A stretch of 64,000 nt of DNA from contig NZ_JAOQJK010000002.1 in NCBI RefSeq assembly GCF_025567045.1, positions 186,001-250,000 on the forward strand, in the 5' to 3' direction. Below the pieces are notes generated by a model. The model was not told the origin of the DNA and ran no database searches. It saw only the letters and a list, made by a program, of their open reading frames with translations. Position numbers and translations under genes: made by a program. How positions within the stretch are numbered: position 1 is the stretch's first letter; the number at the start of each line of letters is the position of its first letter. Below, in pieces: positions 18,407-26,505 of the stretch. The DNA comes from Barnesiella propionica. Lineage in GTDB: Bacteria; Bacteroidota; Bacteroidia; Bacteroidales; Barnesiellaceae.

Positions 18407-20440
18407 CTATGATTGTTTTTTGTCGAGTATTTCTTCCAATTTTATCAGTTCGTCCCTTAATTGGGCTGCTTCGATAAATTCCATTTTTTTTGCTGCTTCG
18501 ACCATGGCTCTGCGTGTACGTTCTATGGATTTTTTTAGTTGATCCTTTGTCATATATTTTACAACGGGATCGGCTGCAATAGATTGGACCGGATTGTATT
18601 CTTCTTCATAGAGAACTTTGGAGTGAGGTGCCGGGGTTCCCTTTTGTTCCTGTGCCCATATCGAACTTTTTACTTTTTGTATGGCCTGAGGTGTTATATG
18701 GTGTTCCTCATTATATGCAAGTTGTTTTTCCCTGCGCCTGTTCGTTTCATCTATAGTCTTTTGCATACTTTCGGTAATTCGGTCGGCATACATGATAACC
18801 ATACCGTTCAGGTTTCGGGCTGCACGACCCACTGTCTGTGTAAGTGAACGATGTGAGCGAAGAAATCCTTCTTTGTCCGCATCCAGAATCGCGACTAACG
18901 AAACTTCGGGCAAATCAAGCCCTTCTCGCAATAGGTTGACACCGATGAGCACGTCATATATACCGGCTCGTAAATCTTCCAGTATCTTGATCCGGTCCAA
19001 CGTATCTACGTCGGAGTGAATATAGTTACAACGGATATCCAGTCGTCCCAGATAAGAATTGAGTTCTTCCGCCATTCGTTTGGTGAGTGTAGTAACTAAA
19101 ATACGTTCGTCTTTTTCGATGCGCAATTGTATTTCTTCCAGTAGATCGTCTATCTGGTTTAAGCTGGGACGTACTTCTATGACGGGATCGAGCAATCCCG
19201 TGGGACGTATTACCTGTTCTACTATAACTCCTTCGCTTTTTTCCAGTTCGTAATCTGCCGGCGTTGCACTGACATAGATAACCTTAGGAGTCAGATCTTC
19301 AAACTCTTCGAACTTTAAAGGTCTGTTGTCAATGGCTGCTTGTAGACGAAAACCATATTCCACCAAATTCATTTTGCGGGAGCGGTCTCCACCGTACATT
19401 GCCCGTATCTGAGGTATGGTCACATGACTTTCGTCTATAATGGTAAGAAAATCATCGGGAAAATAGTCCAGCAGGCAGAACGGCCGTGTACCGGCCGGAC
19501 GTCCGTCAAAGTAACGGGAATAATTTTCTATACCCGAACAATGACCTATTTCACGTATCATCTCCACGTCGTAGGTAACTCGTTCGTAAAGACGTTTAGC
19601 TTCCAGGTTTTTTCCTATGGATTTAAAGAACTCGACCTGTTGTCCCAGATCTATTTCGATTTCGCCGATAGCCCGGTTTATACGTTCCTGGGTCGTAACG
19701 AAAAGATTTGCCGGATATATATTGTATTCTTCGAATTGTGTGATGCTGTTTCCGGTAAGCGGATTAATTGTTTCTATGGACTCTATTTCATCATCCCAGA
19801 ATATGACGCGCAATATAGTTTCGTCGTAGGCCAGATAAATATCTACCGTGTCCCCTTTAACACGGAAATTTCCCCGGTTAAGCTCTATTTCGTTACGGGA
19901 ATACAAGGCGTTTACCAGAGAGCGGAGGAATTGATTACGTCCTATTTGACTTCCTTTTTTCGCCGTTATGACATTGCTGTGGAAATCGGCTGGATTCCCT
20001 ATGCCATATAAACAGGAGACCGATGAGACCACTATTACGTCTTGACGTCCTGAAAGTAGTGCGGAAGTAGTAGCCAGCCGTAAACGGTCTATTTCTTCAT
20101 TTATGGCCAGGTCTTTTTCAATATAAGTATCGGTTACGGGTATGTAGGCTTCGGGCTGATAATAATCATAATACGAAACGTAATATTGTACGGCATTATC
20201 GGGAAAGAAACCTTTAAATTCGTTATATAATTGGGCTGCCAGTGTCTTATTGTGACTTAATATGAGCGTTGGCTTTTGTACTCTTTCAATGACGTTAGCC
20301 ATCGTAAAGGTTTTTCCTGAACCGGTAACACCCAGCAATGTCTGATAGGGGAGCCCTTCTTTTAGTCCCCGGCTCAATTCTTCGATAGCCTCCGGTTGGT
20401 CTCCGGTCGGTTTGTAGGGTGAAACGATTTTAAAATCCAT
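18407..20440 (-). CDS. uvrB: Excinuclease ABC subunit UvrB
   Basis: The 677-residue protein is a full-length UvrB. It has Walker A (GVTGSGKT, Lys43), the beta-hairpin region (YYVSYYDYYQPEAYIP), helicase motifs (TIIDESHVT, SATPADYE, GRAARN) and a C-terminal UVR domain (KKMEFIEAAQLRDELIKLEE) for contact with UvrC. It scans DNA for bulky lesions with UvrA and hands the site to UvrC in nucleotide excision repair. It follows the pspC-like gene by 21 nt and leads a minus-strand run of closely spaced genes. Confidence 0.98.
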   Translation of the reverse strand: MDFKIVSPYKPTGDQPEAIEELSRGLKEGLPYQTLLGVTGSGKTFTMANVIERVQKPTLILSHNKTLAAQLYNEFKGFFPDNAVQYYVSYYDYYQPEAYIPVTDTYIEKDLAINEEIDRLRLATTSALLSGRQDVIVVSSVSCLYGIGNPADFHSNVITAKKGSQIGRNQFLRSLVNALYSRNEIELNRGNFRVKGDTVDIYLAYDETILRVIFWDDEIESIETINPLTGNSITQFEEYNIYPANLFVTTQERINRAIGEIEIDLGQQVEFFKSIGKNLEAKRLYERVTYDVEMIREIGHCSGIENYSRYFDGRPAGTRPFCLLDYFPDDFLTIIDESHVTIPQIRAMYGGDRSRKMNLVEYGFRLQAAIDNRPLKFEEFEDLTPKVIYVSATPADYELEKSEGVIVEQVIRPTGLLDPVIEVRPSLNQIDDLLEEIQLRIEKDERILVTTLTKRMAEELNSYLGRLDIRCNYIHSDVDTLDRIKILEDLRAGIYDVLIGVNLLREGLDLPEVSLVAILDADKEGFLRSHRSLTQTVGRAARNLNGMVIMYADRITESMQKTIDETNRRREKQLAYNEEHHITPQAIQKVKSSIWAQEQKGTPAPHSKVLYEEEYNPVQSIAADPVVKYMTKDQLKKSIERTRRAMVEAAKKMEFIEAAQLRDELIKLEEILDKKQS

Positions 20441-20461
20441 GTATATATCCGGAGCCTTTGG

Positions 20462-20659
20462 TTAATATTTGCTTTGTGGAATAATGAGAGCCATGGCGAT
20501 ATATGCAATCACACAAGGTAATATAGCCGTGACCAGTGTTAGCAGGACAAAGATTACACGTATTACGGTCGGGTCCAGATTCATATAATTTGCCAGTCCC
20601 GCACATACACCCGAAATGATGCGGTCATTCATTGGACGTGTTAATTTTTTATTTTCCAT
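20462..20659 (-). CDS. PspC domain protein
   Basis: The 65-residue protein is a single PspC domain: an N-terminal KKLTRPMNDRIISGVCAGLANYM motif followed by one or two hydrophobic segments (VIRVIFVLLTLVTAILPCVIAYIAMALIIP). PspC proteins sit in the inner membrane and take part in envelope stress responses. It precedes uvrB by 21 nt and is probably the first gene of that transcript. A TATTTTTG -7-like box (20727-20720) lies about 60 nt upstream with no clear -33. Confidence 0.88.
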   Translation of the reverse strand: MENKKLTRPMNDRIISGVCAGLANYMNLDPTVIRVIFVLLTLVTAILPCVIAYIAMALIIPQSKY

Positions 20660-20953
20660 CTTTCTTCTTTACGTGTTACAATGTAAGAATTACTGGTTTT
20701 GTTTTACTGCAATATCAGGCAAAAATATAAAAAAAAGATGAGACTGATCGTTTCTTGTTTTATATTATGTAACTTTGTGATAGGTTAAAAAGAGATTCAG
20801 CATGAATTTTTTATTAAGGACGAACATATTACGACTGTAAACTTACATGATGCTTTTATAGGTAATTACGGATTCTTACCGTTAAATTTCACTTTTTTAC
20901 TTTTGTTATTCAAACAGATTGTCTAAATTTGCACACTAATAAATATTTTGGCA
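20660..20953. other. Divergent intergenic region between pspC-like gene and bamD
   Basis: This 294-nt AT-rich region holds a minus-strand -7 box for pspC (20720-20727), a plus-strand TAACTTTG box (20770-20777) and the main bamD promoter near 20902-20931. No gene or structured RNA was recognised. Confidence 0.5.
20902..20931 (+). promoter_or_regulatory. Promoter of bamD-rpoZ
   Basis: TTTG (20902-20905), an 18-nt spacer and TAAATTTG (20924-20931) give a near-perfect Bacteroidetes promoter, with initiation expected about 15 nt before the bamD ATG. Confidence 0.75.
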
Positions 20954-21754
20954 ATGAAGAAGATACTGTATCTATTGCTTTTGGTGAGTATAATGACGTC
21001 GTGCGGAGAGTACAATAAAATACTCAAAAGCACCGATTATGAGGCGAAATATGAATATGCCAAGAACGCATTTGAAAAGAAAAAATATACACAGGCCTAT
21101 ACTCTTCTGGAAGAACTGGTTACTATATTCAAGGGAACTGATAAAGCGGAAGAATCTTTATATCTTCTGGCCCGCAGCCATTACTTGAATAAGGATTATG
21201 AAACCTCCGGTCAATATTTTACGCATTATTATACACATTATCCGAAAGGACAATATACCGAACTGGCTCGTTTTTATGCCGGTTATGGGTATTATTTGAA
21301 CTCGCCTGAAGCAAAACTTGACCAGTCGGGAACCTATAAAGCAATTGATGAAATGCAGCGTTTTCTTGATTACTTTCCACATAGTGAAAGAGCAAAAGAG
21401 GCTCAGGATGTGATATTCGAATTACAGGATAAGCTGGTGTATAAGGAACTATTGAATTCCCAGTTATATTATAATCTGGGAAATTATATGGGAAACAATT
21501 ATCAGTCTGCCGTCATTACAGCACAGAACGCTATAAAGGAATATCCTTATTCCAAATATAAAGAGGCTTTATCGATGATAATACTCAAGGCTAAGTTTCA
21601 GGAAGCTTCACAAAGTGTATATGAAAAGAAGGCCGACCGTTTCAGAGATGTGATCGATGAATATTATTCGTTCATCAACGATTATCCCGATGGCCCGAAT
21701 GCGAAAGAAGCAAAGGATATTTTTAGAGTGGCAAATAAATATGTTAAAGAATAA
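20954..21754 (+). CDS. bamD: Outer membrane assembly lipoprotein BamD
   Basis: The 266-residue protein has a lipoprotein signal (MKKILYLLLLVSIMTSCGEY, Cys at the lipobox MTSC) and tetratricopeptide repeats (YEYAKNAFEKKKYTQAYTLLEEL, LLARSHYLNKDYETSGQYF, ARFYAGYGYYL and later blocks). The YfiO/BamD family scaffolds the BAM complex that inserts beta-barrel proteins. ATG 20954 is preferred to a TTG two codons upstream. The omega subunit gene follows after 11 nt, an order often seen in Bacteroidales. Confidence 0.92.
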   Translation: MKKILYLLLLVSIMTSCGEYNKILKSTDYEAKYEYAKNAFEKKKYTQAYTLLEELVTIFKGTDKAEESLYLLARSHYLNKDYETSGQYFTHYYTHYPKGQYTELARFYAGYGYYLNSPEAKLDQSGTYKAIDEMQRFLDYFPHSERAKEAQDVIFELQDKLVYKELLNSQLYYNLGNYMGNNYQSAVITAQNAIKEYPYSKYKEALSMIILKAKFQEASQSVYEKKADRFRDVIDEYYSFINDYPDGPNAKEAKDIFRVANKYVKE

Positions 21755-21765
21755 TCAATAAGATA

Positions 21766-22101
21766 ATGGATTACAAGAAAACAAATGCACCGACGAATAC
21801 GGTGACCCGCGACATGATCGCCCTTTCCGAACCGACAGGAAATGTATATGAAACTGTTTGTATAATAGGAAAGAGAGCCAATCAGATATCTGTAGAGATG
21901 AAGTCGGACCTTGAAAAAAAATTGCAAGAATTTGCTTCGTGTAACGATAATCTCGAAGAAGTATTTGAAAACCGTGAACAAATAGAGATTTCACGTTATT
22001 ATGAAAAATTGCCGAAACCGACACTTATTGCTACCCAGGAATATGTCGAAGGTAAGGTATATTATAAAAATCCGAATAAGGAAAAAGATAATCTGGATTG
22101 A
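21766..22101 (+). CDS. rpoZ: DNA-directed RNA polymerase omega subunit (Rpb6-like)
   Basis: The 111-residue protein belongs to the Bacteroidetes omega/Rpb6-like family. The conserved core is NTVTRDMIALSEPTGNVYETVCIIGKRANQISVEMK, followed by an acidic helix and a basic tail. It helps assemble and stabilise RNA polymerase by wrapping the beta-prime C terminus. It differs from proteobacterial omega in length and in its C-terminal extension. It is co-transcribed with bamD and followed by a strong terminator. Confidence 0.87.
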   Translation: MDYKKTNAPTNTVTRDMIALSEPTGNVYETVCIIGKRANQISVEMKSDLEKKLQEFASCNDNLEEVFENREQIEISRYYEKLPKPTLIATQEYVEGKVYYKNPNKEKDNLD

Positions 22102-22120
22102 TATTTTTTATTTGATAAAT

Positions 22121-22160
22121 AAAGATAAGGCCCTGAAAAACTTTTCAGGGCCTTATCTTT
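22121..22160. terminator. Bidirectional terminator between rpoZ and the DUF3276 gene
   Basis: A perfect 19-bp inverted repeat spans 22121-22139 and 22142-22160 (AAAGATAAGGCCCTGAAAA and its complement), closing on a minimal loop, with A/T flanks on both sides. Confidence 0.9.
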
Positions 22161-22181
22161 ATGTTTTCTTAAAAGGCGAAA

Positions 22182-22529
22182 TTATAAAATATCGTCCATT
22201 TCTATTTCTACGGCAACGGGTATCTCATCTGGCTGCTCTTTTTGTTCCGGCAGTTCTTCTTTCTGATTTTTCTTAATGTAGCCGATACTTTCGCTAAGTC
22301 CATTCAGGAACTTGTCAAAGTCTTCTTTATACAGAAAGATTTTGTGTTTTTCAAATTGTACGACAGGGCTGGCCTCGTCTCCGCTAAATATTTTCTTACT
22401 TTCGGTAATAGCCAGAAATAACTCCTCTTTTCGATTTTTCTTTACATCCAGATAATAAATCCTTTTTCCGGCTTTAATTGATTTCGAAAAAATGATATCC
22501 GTGTCTCTCTTTTCATCTGTGTCTTTCAT
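22182..22529 (-). CDS. DUF3276 family protein, Pur-alpha-like nucleic-acid-binding protein
   Basis: The 115-residue protein contains a PUR repeat-like core: IIFSKSIKAGKRIYYLDVKKN, RKEELFLAITESKK and FEKHKIFLYKEDFDKFLNGL, then an acidic, Glu/Pro-rich tail (EELPEQKEQPDEIPVAVEIEMDDIL). The related spirochaete BpuR binds single-stranded DNA and RNA. Role here is inferred. ATG 22529 is preferred because family members start near MKD...; an in-frame ATG three codons upstream (22538) would add MII. A promoter (TATATTTG at 22595-22588) lies about 60 nt upstream. Confidence 0.82.
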   Translation of the reverse strand: MKDTDEKRDTDIIFSKSIKAGKRIYYLDVKKNRKEELFLAITESKKIFSGDEASPVVQFEKHKIFLYKEDFDKFLNGLSESIGYIKKNQKEELPEQKEQPDEIPVAVEIEMDDIL

Positions 22530-22587
22530 AATTATCATTTTTTGTAACTATATATGTTTTTCTTATGTTTTGTGAAACTTAATATGA

Positions 22588-22618
22588 CAAATATATAATT
22601 TAGCTTTTATAAAAACAA
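22588..22618 (-). promoter_or_regulatory. Promoter of the DUF3276 gene
   Basis: Minus-strand TTG (22618-22616) and TATATTTG (22595-22588) with about 19-20 nt spacing fit the Bacteroidetes consensus. Confidence 0.6.
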
Positions 22619-22707
22619 TTTTTTAGATAAATATTTCAAATATAGTTGAAAGAAAAAATTAAAATCAAAAAGTCCTTTTGTAAATCGTTTATAACATAAA
22701 AAAGTGG

Positions 22708-22715
22708 TAAATTTG
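22708..22715 (+). promoter_or_regulatory. -7 promoter box of nusB
   Basis: TAAATTTG is a perfect TAnnTTTG match 36 nt upstream of the nusB ATG; no convincing -33 element is seen at standard spacing. Confidence 0.5.
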
Positions 22716-22750
22716 CGCCGAATTTAATTTACATAGCTCATTTAAATATT

Positions 22751-23677
22751 ATGGTCAATCGCATTTTAATCCGCATCAAAGTAGTACAGATGGTTTATTC
22801 TTACTATATAACAAAAGATAAGACGCTGGATACGGCAGAAAAAGAACTTTTTTTCAGTCTTGATAAAGCTTATGAATTATATCATCTTTTGTTACAGTTG
22901 ATGGTAGAACTGACGCGTACACAAAGAAATCGTGTAGAAGCAGCGAAAACGAAATTTCTGGCAACGGCCGAAGAAAAAAATCCCAATACCCGTTTCATAG
23001 ATAATCGTTTCATTTCTCAATTGGAAGATAATGTGATGCTTCGGAATTATCTCGATGAGCATAAGATTTCCTGGGCCAATGAGCCTGAGTTTATCCGGGG
23101 CCTTCTGGAACGGATTGTAATATCGGATATTTACGAAGAATATATGTCTTCTCCGGAAGATTCTTACGATGCCGATGTAGAATTCTGGAGAAAAATATTC
23201 AAGTCTGTTATATCTGAAGATACGGAATTAGTAGAATTATTGGAGTCTCAATCGTTATATTGGAATGATGATCTGGATATTATTTCTACGTTTGTTCTGA
23301 AAACTATCAAGAGGTTTAAAGAAAAGAGCGGAGTGGAGCAGGGATTGCTTCCTATGTTTAAAGATGAAGAAGATGCAGCCTTTGCGCGTGATTTGTTCCG
23401 ATATACTATTCTGGAAGGAGATAAACACCGGGAACTTATCAATTCTTTTACTAAAAACTGGGAAATAGAACGGGTTGCTTTTATGGATGTGGTGATTATG
23501 ATGGTTGCCATAGCGGAGATAAAACATTTCCCTTCTATTCCGACCCGTGTTACTTTGAACGAGTATATTGAGATTGCCAAGGCTTATAGTACGCCGAAAA
23601 GCGGGGTGTTTGTAAATGGAATACTGGATTCCGTTATTTCACAGTTAAAAAAAGAAGGTGCTCTAACAAAAGAATAA
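22751..23677 (+). CDS. nusB: Transcription antitermination factor NusB, long Bacteroidetes form
   Basis: The 308-residue protein is about twice the length of E. coli NusB. The NusB RNA-binding fold is in the C-terminal third (ELINSFTKNWEIERVAFMDVVIMMVAIAEIKHFPSIPTRVTLNEYIEIAKAYSTPKSGVFVNGILDSV), while the N-terminal part is a helical extension typical of Bacteroidetes. NusB with NusE binds boxA RNA and supports rRNA transcription. yajC follows after 81 nt with its own -7 box. Confidence 0.94.
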   Translation: MVNRILIRIKVVQMVYSYYITKDKTLDTAEKELFFSLDKAYELYHLLLQLMVELTRTQRNRVEAAKTKFLATAEEKNPNTRFIDNRFISQLEDNVMLRNYLDEHKISWANEPEFIRGLLERIVISDIYEEYMSSPEDSYDADVEFWRKIFKSVISEDTELVELLESQSLYWNDDLDIISTFVLKTIKRFKEKSGVEQGLLPMFKDEEDAAFARDLFRYTILEGDKHRELINSFTKNWEIERVAFMDVVIMMVAIAEIKHFPSIPTRVTLNEYIEIAKAYSTPKSGVFVNGILDSVISQLKKEGALTKE

Positions 23678-23688
23678 CTAAAATGTTA

Positions 23689-23696
23689 TATATTTG
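23689..23696 (+). promoter_or_regulatory. -7 promoter box of yajC
   Basis: TATATTTG matches TAnnTTTG, 63 nt upstream of the yajC ATG. The -33 element is not obvious. Confidence 0.4.
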
Positions 23697-23758
23697 TGAA
23701 TGAAATTTTCCTTATGTAAGAAGGATTTGAGTATAAACATTTATTTAATAATACGATT

Positions 23759-24088
23759 ATGACTTTAGCTACAATTTTATTACAAACAGCAAGTCCGGCT
23801 GGTGGGTCTGGAATGTCTACTATTATCATGATGGTTGCATTGGTGCTCGTTTTCTATTTTTTTATGATTCGCCCCCAATCTAAAAAACAAAAAGAAATTC
23901 GTAAATTCCGTGAGAATCTGTCCGTGGGAGATAAAGTAATTACTGCGGGAGGTATTTTCGGTAAGATTAAGGATATCAAAGACGATGCATTTGTCTTGGA
24001 AATCTCGGAAAATGTACGTATACATATTGATAAAGGTTCTGTATATCCTACAGCTGCAGATGCAACGCAGAACGCAGTTCAAAAATAA
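23759..24088 (+). CDS. yajC: Preprotein translocase subunit YajC
   Basis: The 109-residue protein has one N-terminal transmembrane helix (STIIMMVALVLVFYFFMIRPQ) followed by the YajC domain with RPQSKKQKEIRKFRENLSVGDKVITAGGIFGKI and an EISENVRIHIDKGSVY ending. It is an inner-membrane accessory of SecDF in protein export. It is followed by a long stem-loop that separates it from the ybbR-coaE unit. Confidence 0.94.
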   Translation: MTLATILLQTASPAGGSGMSTIIMMVALVLVFYFFMIRPQSKKQKEIRKFRENLSVGDKVITAGGIFGKIKDIKDDAFVLEISENVRIHIDKGSVYPTAADATQNAVQK

Positions 24089-24131
24089 AAATACCATCGT
24101 TTATATTTGTCGTAAGACAGAAGAATATTTT

Positions 24132-24188
24132 GATAAAGTTTTTTCTCTCCTGCTTCGGTATGCAGAGAAAAAACTTTATCTTTGTTTA
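24132..24188 (+). terminator. 17-bp stem-loop after yajC, probable terminator
   Basis: GATAAAGTTTTTTCTCT (24132-24148) pairs perfectly with AGAGAAAAAACTTTATC (24164-24180) around a 15-nt loop, followed by TTTGTTT. It lies 43 nt after the yajC stop. Its 3' arm overlaps the -7 box of the next promoter. Confidence 0.7.
24154..24184 (+). promoter_or_regulatory. Promoter of ybbR-coaE inside the yajC terminator hairpin
   Basis: TTCG (24154-24157) in the hairpin loop, a 19-nt spacer and TATCTTTG (24177-24184) match the Bacteroidetes promoter with one -33 mismatch. Initiation would be about 37 nt before the ybbR ATG. Confidence 0.6.
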
Positions 24189-24227
24189 CAAGATATACGA
24201 TAATACCGGCAAAAAGCCTGAAAATAA

Positions 24228-25226
24228 ATGGGAATGCGGAGACTGAATATAGTTATATATCGTTTACGGAAAAGAATCAATAGTTTCTTTAAAACGAGTC
24301 TTAGTAAAGAGTTATTTATCTTTCTGGGATTTGTTGTACTTTCTTTTTTCTTTTGGCTGCTTCAGGCCATGAATGAAGATGTGGAAGATACATTCAAGAT
24401 TCCTGTTGAGGTTACTAATCTTCCCGATAAAGTAATGCTTATAAATGATCCTCCAGCATATATCAACGCGAGGTTGAGAGACAAAGGGCCTATCATCATA
24501 GGATATTCGGTTAATCGCATATCTCCCGTTAAGATCGATTTTTCGACCGTATCGGGAAAAGACGGCAAAGTATCGGTCACATCTTCCCAATTGACCGATT
24601 ATATACGTAAAGAGATAAGAAATACGACACAACTCATTGCTTTTTCTCCAGACTCGCTGCAGATATATTATACGACAAATCCGGGTAAAAAAATACCGTT
24701 GGTTATTGACGGGGATGTTTCTACTTCTCCACAGTGCGTGATGAGCGGACAGATTCGCTCAAGTACCGATTCGGTTATGGTTTATGCACCTTCGCACATA
24801 TTGAGACATCTGAAAAAAGTTTCTACCGTTCATTTTTCAGCCCAGCAGTTAAGCGATACCTTAAAAACTCAAGTGAATATATTACATATTCCGGGTGCTA
24901 AGATCGTGCCGGATAAAGTTTCATTAATGATACCTGTGGAAGAGTTGACTTCAAAAAGTCTTACACTTCCTGTTATTCCTCAGGGGCTTCCTGAAATGTG
25001 GAAAATTATGACTTTTCCCTCGTCCGTAAAACTCACTTGTATGGTTCCGGTCAGTATGTTTTCCTCGTTGAGCGAACGGGATTTTCTGATTGGTGTCAAT
25101 TATAAGAAAGCCAGAAATACAACCGATAAAAAATTACCGGTTGAAATTTTAAAATATCCTTCATTTGTTCGCACTATCGAGTTGATTCCCGATAGCGTTG
25201 AATTTGTTTTGGAAGAAAATTTATAA
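24228..25226 (+). CDS. YbbR-domain (CdaR-like) membrane-anchored protein
   Basis: The 332-residue protein has one N-terminal transmembrane helix (LFIFLGFVVLSFFFWLLQAMN, about residues 28-48), then YbbR-like repeats in the periplasm (for example VTNLPDKVMLINDPPAYINARLRDKGP and later blocks ending in IPDSVEFVLEE). In Firmicutes, YbbR/CdaR regulates a diadenylate cyclase. No cyclase gene lies adjacent here, so the function is uncertain. The downstream coaE starts 3 nt after the stop, so the two are probably co-translated. Confidence 0.75.
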   Translation: MGMRRLNIVIYRLRKRINSFFKTSLSKELFIFLGFVVLSFFFWLLQAMNEDVEDTFKIPVEVTNLPDKVMLINDPPAYINARLRDKGPIIIGYSVNRISPVKIDFSTVSGKDGKVSVTSSQLTDYIRKEIRNTTQLIAFSPDSLQIYYTTNPGKKIPLVIDGDVSTSPQCVMSGQIRSSTDSVMVYAPSHILRHLKKVSTVHFSAQQLSDTLKTQVNILHIPGAKIVPDKVSLMIPVEELTSKSLTLPVIPQGLPEMWKIMTFPSSVKLTCMVPVSMFSSLSERDFLIGVNYKKARNTTDKKLPVEILKYPSFVRTIELIPDSVEFVLEENL

Positions 25227-25229
25227 AAA

Positions 25230-25799
25230 ATGAGATCCATTGGTATCACCGGAGGTATAGGAAGCGGAAAGTCTGTTGTATCTTCATTGCTTAGGGTGAT
25301 GGGATATCCGGTGTATGATTGTGATGAAGAGGCCCGGAAAGTCATGCATTATCCTTCGGTTAAAGCTTCTCTTGTAGATACTTTCGGAACGGCTGTTTTT
25401 AAGAATGGAATGCTTGACCGGAAAGAAATGGCCAATCGTGTTTTTGGAAATAAAGAACAGTTGTTACGTTTGAATGCTATCGTTCATCCTGCCGTCAGGA
25501 CCGACTTTTTTGAGTGGATGCGTAAACAAAATACTTCATTGGTATTTATAGAATCCGCTATTTTGTACGAATCGGGTCTCCATATGGAAGTGGATGAAGT
25601 TTGGTTTGTTACTGCTCCGCAGGAGCTAAGGATAGATAGGGTAATGTCCCGTAGTGGTTTGTCTCGGGAAGAAGTTCTCAGGCGTATCGATTCTCAGATG
25701 AAAGAGGCTGAAAAAGGAGAAAAGGCAAATGTAACCATAATTAATGACGGGGAAAAAGCACTTATTCCGCAGTTAGAAGCACTCATATCCCGATATTAA
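25230..25799 (+). CDS. coaE: Dephospho-CoA kinase
   Basis: The 189-residue P-loop kinase opens with ITGGIGSGKSVVSSLL (Walker A) and YDCDEEARKVMH, followed by NAIVHPAV and the lid arginines in RIDRVMSRSGLSREEVLRRIDSQ. It phosphorylates the 3'-hydroxyl of dephospho-CoA, the last step of coenzyme A synthesis. It lies 3 nt after ybbR, a common pairing in Bacteroidales. Length is slightly short but complete. Confidence 0.95.
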   Translation: MRSIGITGGIGSGKSVVSSLLRVMGYPVYDCDEEARKVMHYPSVKASLVDTFGTAVFKNGMLDRKEMANRVFGNKEQLLRLNAIVHPAVRTDFFEWMRKQNTSLVFIESAILYESGLHMEVDEVWFVTAPQELRIDRVMSRSGLSREEVLRRIDSQMKEAEKGEKANVTIINDGEKALIPQLEALISRY

Positions 25800-25819
25800 G
25801 TTTATTTTAGTGAACTCAT

Positions 25820-25850
25820 TTTATATATTTCATACAGAGTATTACTTTTG
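25820..25850 (+). promoter_or_regulatory. Promoter of the DUF5606 gene
   Basis: TTTA (25820-25823), 19 nt, TACTTTTG (25843-25850); initiation expected about 25 nt before the ATG at 25882. Confidence 0.65.
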
Positions 25851-25881
25851 TACACAATTTTAAATTTAAAACGAATATATT

Positions 25882-26391
25882 ATGTTGAAATTGATTTTAT
25901 CCATTTCCGGTAAGCCGGGCTTATATAAACTTGTTTCCCAGGCTAAAAATATGTTGGTAGTAGAATCTTTACAAACAGGAAAACGGCAGCCCGCATATGC
26001 CCATGAGAAAATTATCTCTTTAGGAGATATTGCTATTTTTACCGATAGCGGAGAAGTAGCATTAGGTGAAGTAATGGAAAAAATTAAGGAAAAAGAAAAC
26101 GGCGGAAAAGTGTCGGTGGATCTTAAATCGGATAACAATATCCTGAAAGAATATTTTTCTGGGATTTTGCCTGATTTTGACAGGGAAAGAGTATATCCGA
26201 CCGACATTAAAAAATTAATGTCGTGGTATAATTTATTGATAGAAAAAGGATATACCGATTTCGTAAAGAAAGAAGAAGTAGCAAAAGAGACGGAAAAAGA
26301 GGCTGTAGAGCCTGTCAAAGAAGAATCTGCACCAGTAAAAAAAACGGTGAAAACAACAAAGCCTAAAACAAAAAAAACGAAAGAAGAATAG
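25882..26391 (+). CDS. DUF5606 domain protein
   Basis: The 169-residue protein has a conserved N-terminal DUF5606 region (LKLILSISGKPGLYKLVSQAKNMLVVESL ... RVYPTDIKKLMSWYNLLIEKGYTDF, about 1-130) and a low-complexity Lys/Glu/Thr/Pro tail ending KTKKTKEE, which resembles histone-like or RNA-binding tails. The family is typical of Bacteroidetes and has no settled function. It has its own promoter and terminator, so it is a single-gene unit. Confidence 0.85.
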   Translation: MLKLILSISGKPGLYKLVSQAKNMLVVESLQTGKRQPAYAHEKIISLGDIAIFTDSGEVALGEVMEKIKEKENGGKVSVDLKSDNNILKEYFSGILPDFDRERVYPTDIKKLMSWYNLLIEKGYTDFVKKEEVAKETEKEAVEPVKEESAPVKKTVKTTKPKTKKTKEE

Positions 26392-26422
26392 AATTATCTA
26401 TTTATACAATGATAGAATAAGG

Positions 26423-26456
26423 AGGATTGGAAACTAAGATTTTCAATCCTTTTTTG
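26423..26456 (+). terminator. Terminator of the DUF5606 gene
   Basis: AGGATTG (26423-26429) pairs with CAATCCT (26444-26450), extended by AAA/TTT pairs, then TTTTT. It is 31 nt past the stop. Confidence 0.8.
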
Positions 26457-26505
26457 TGGAAAGGATGGAAAGATTTCCGGAGGTATCATATTTTCATGAG
26501 AAAGA

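Noticed and set aside
19424..20011. A 195-codon open frame on the plus strand
   Set aside because: It is antisense to uvrB and shows no recognisable motif.
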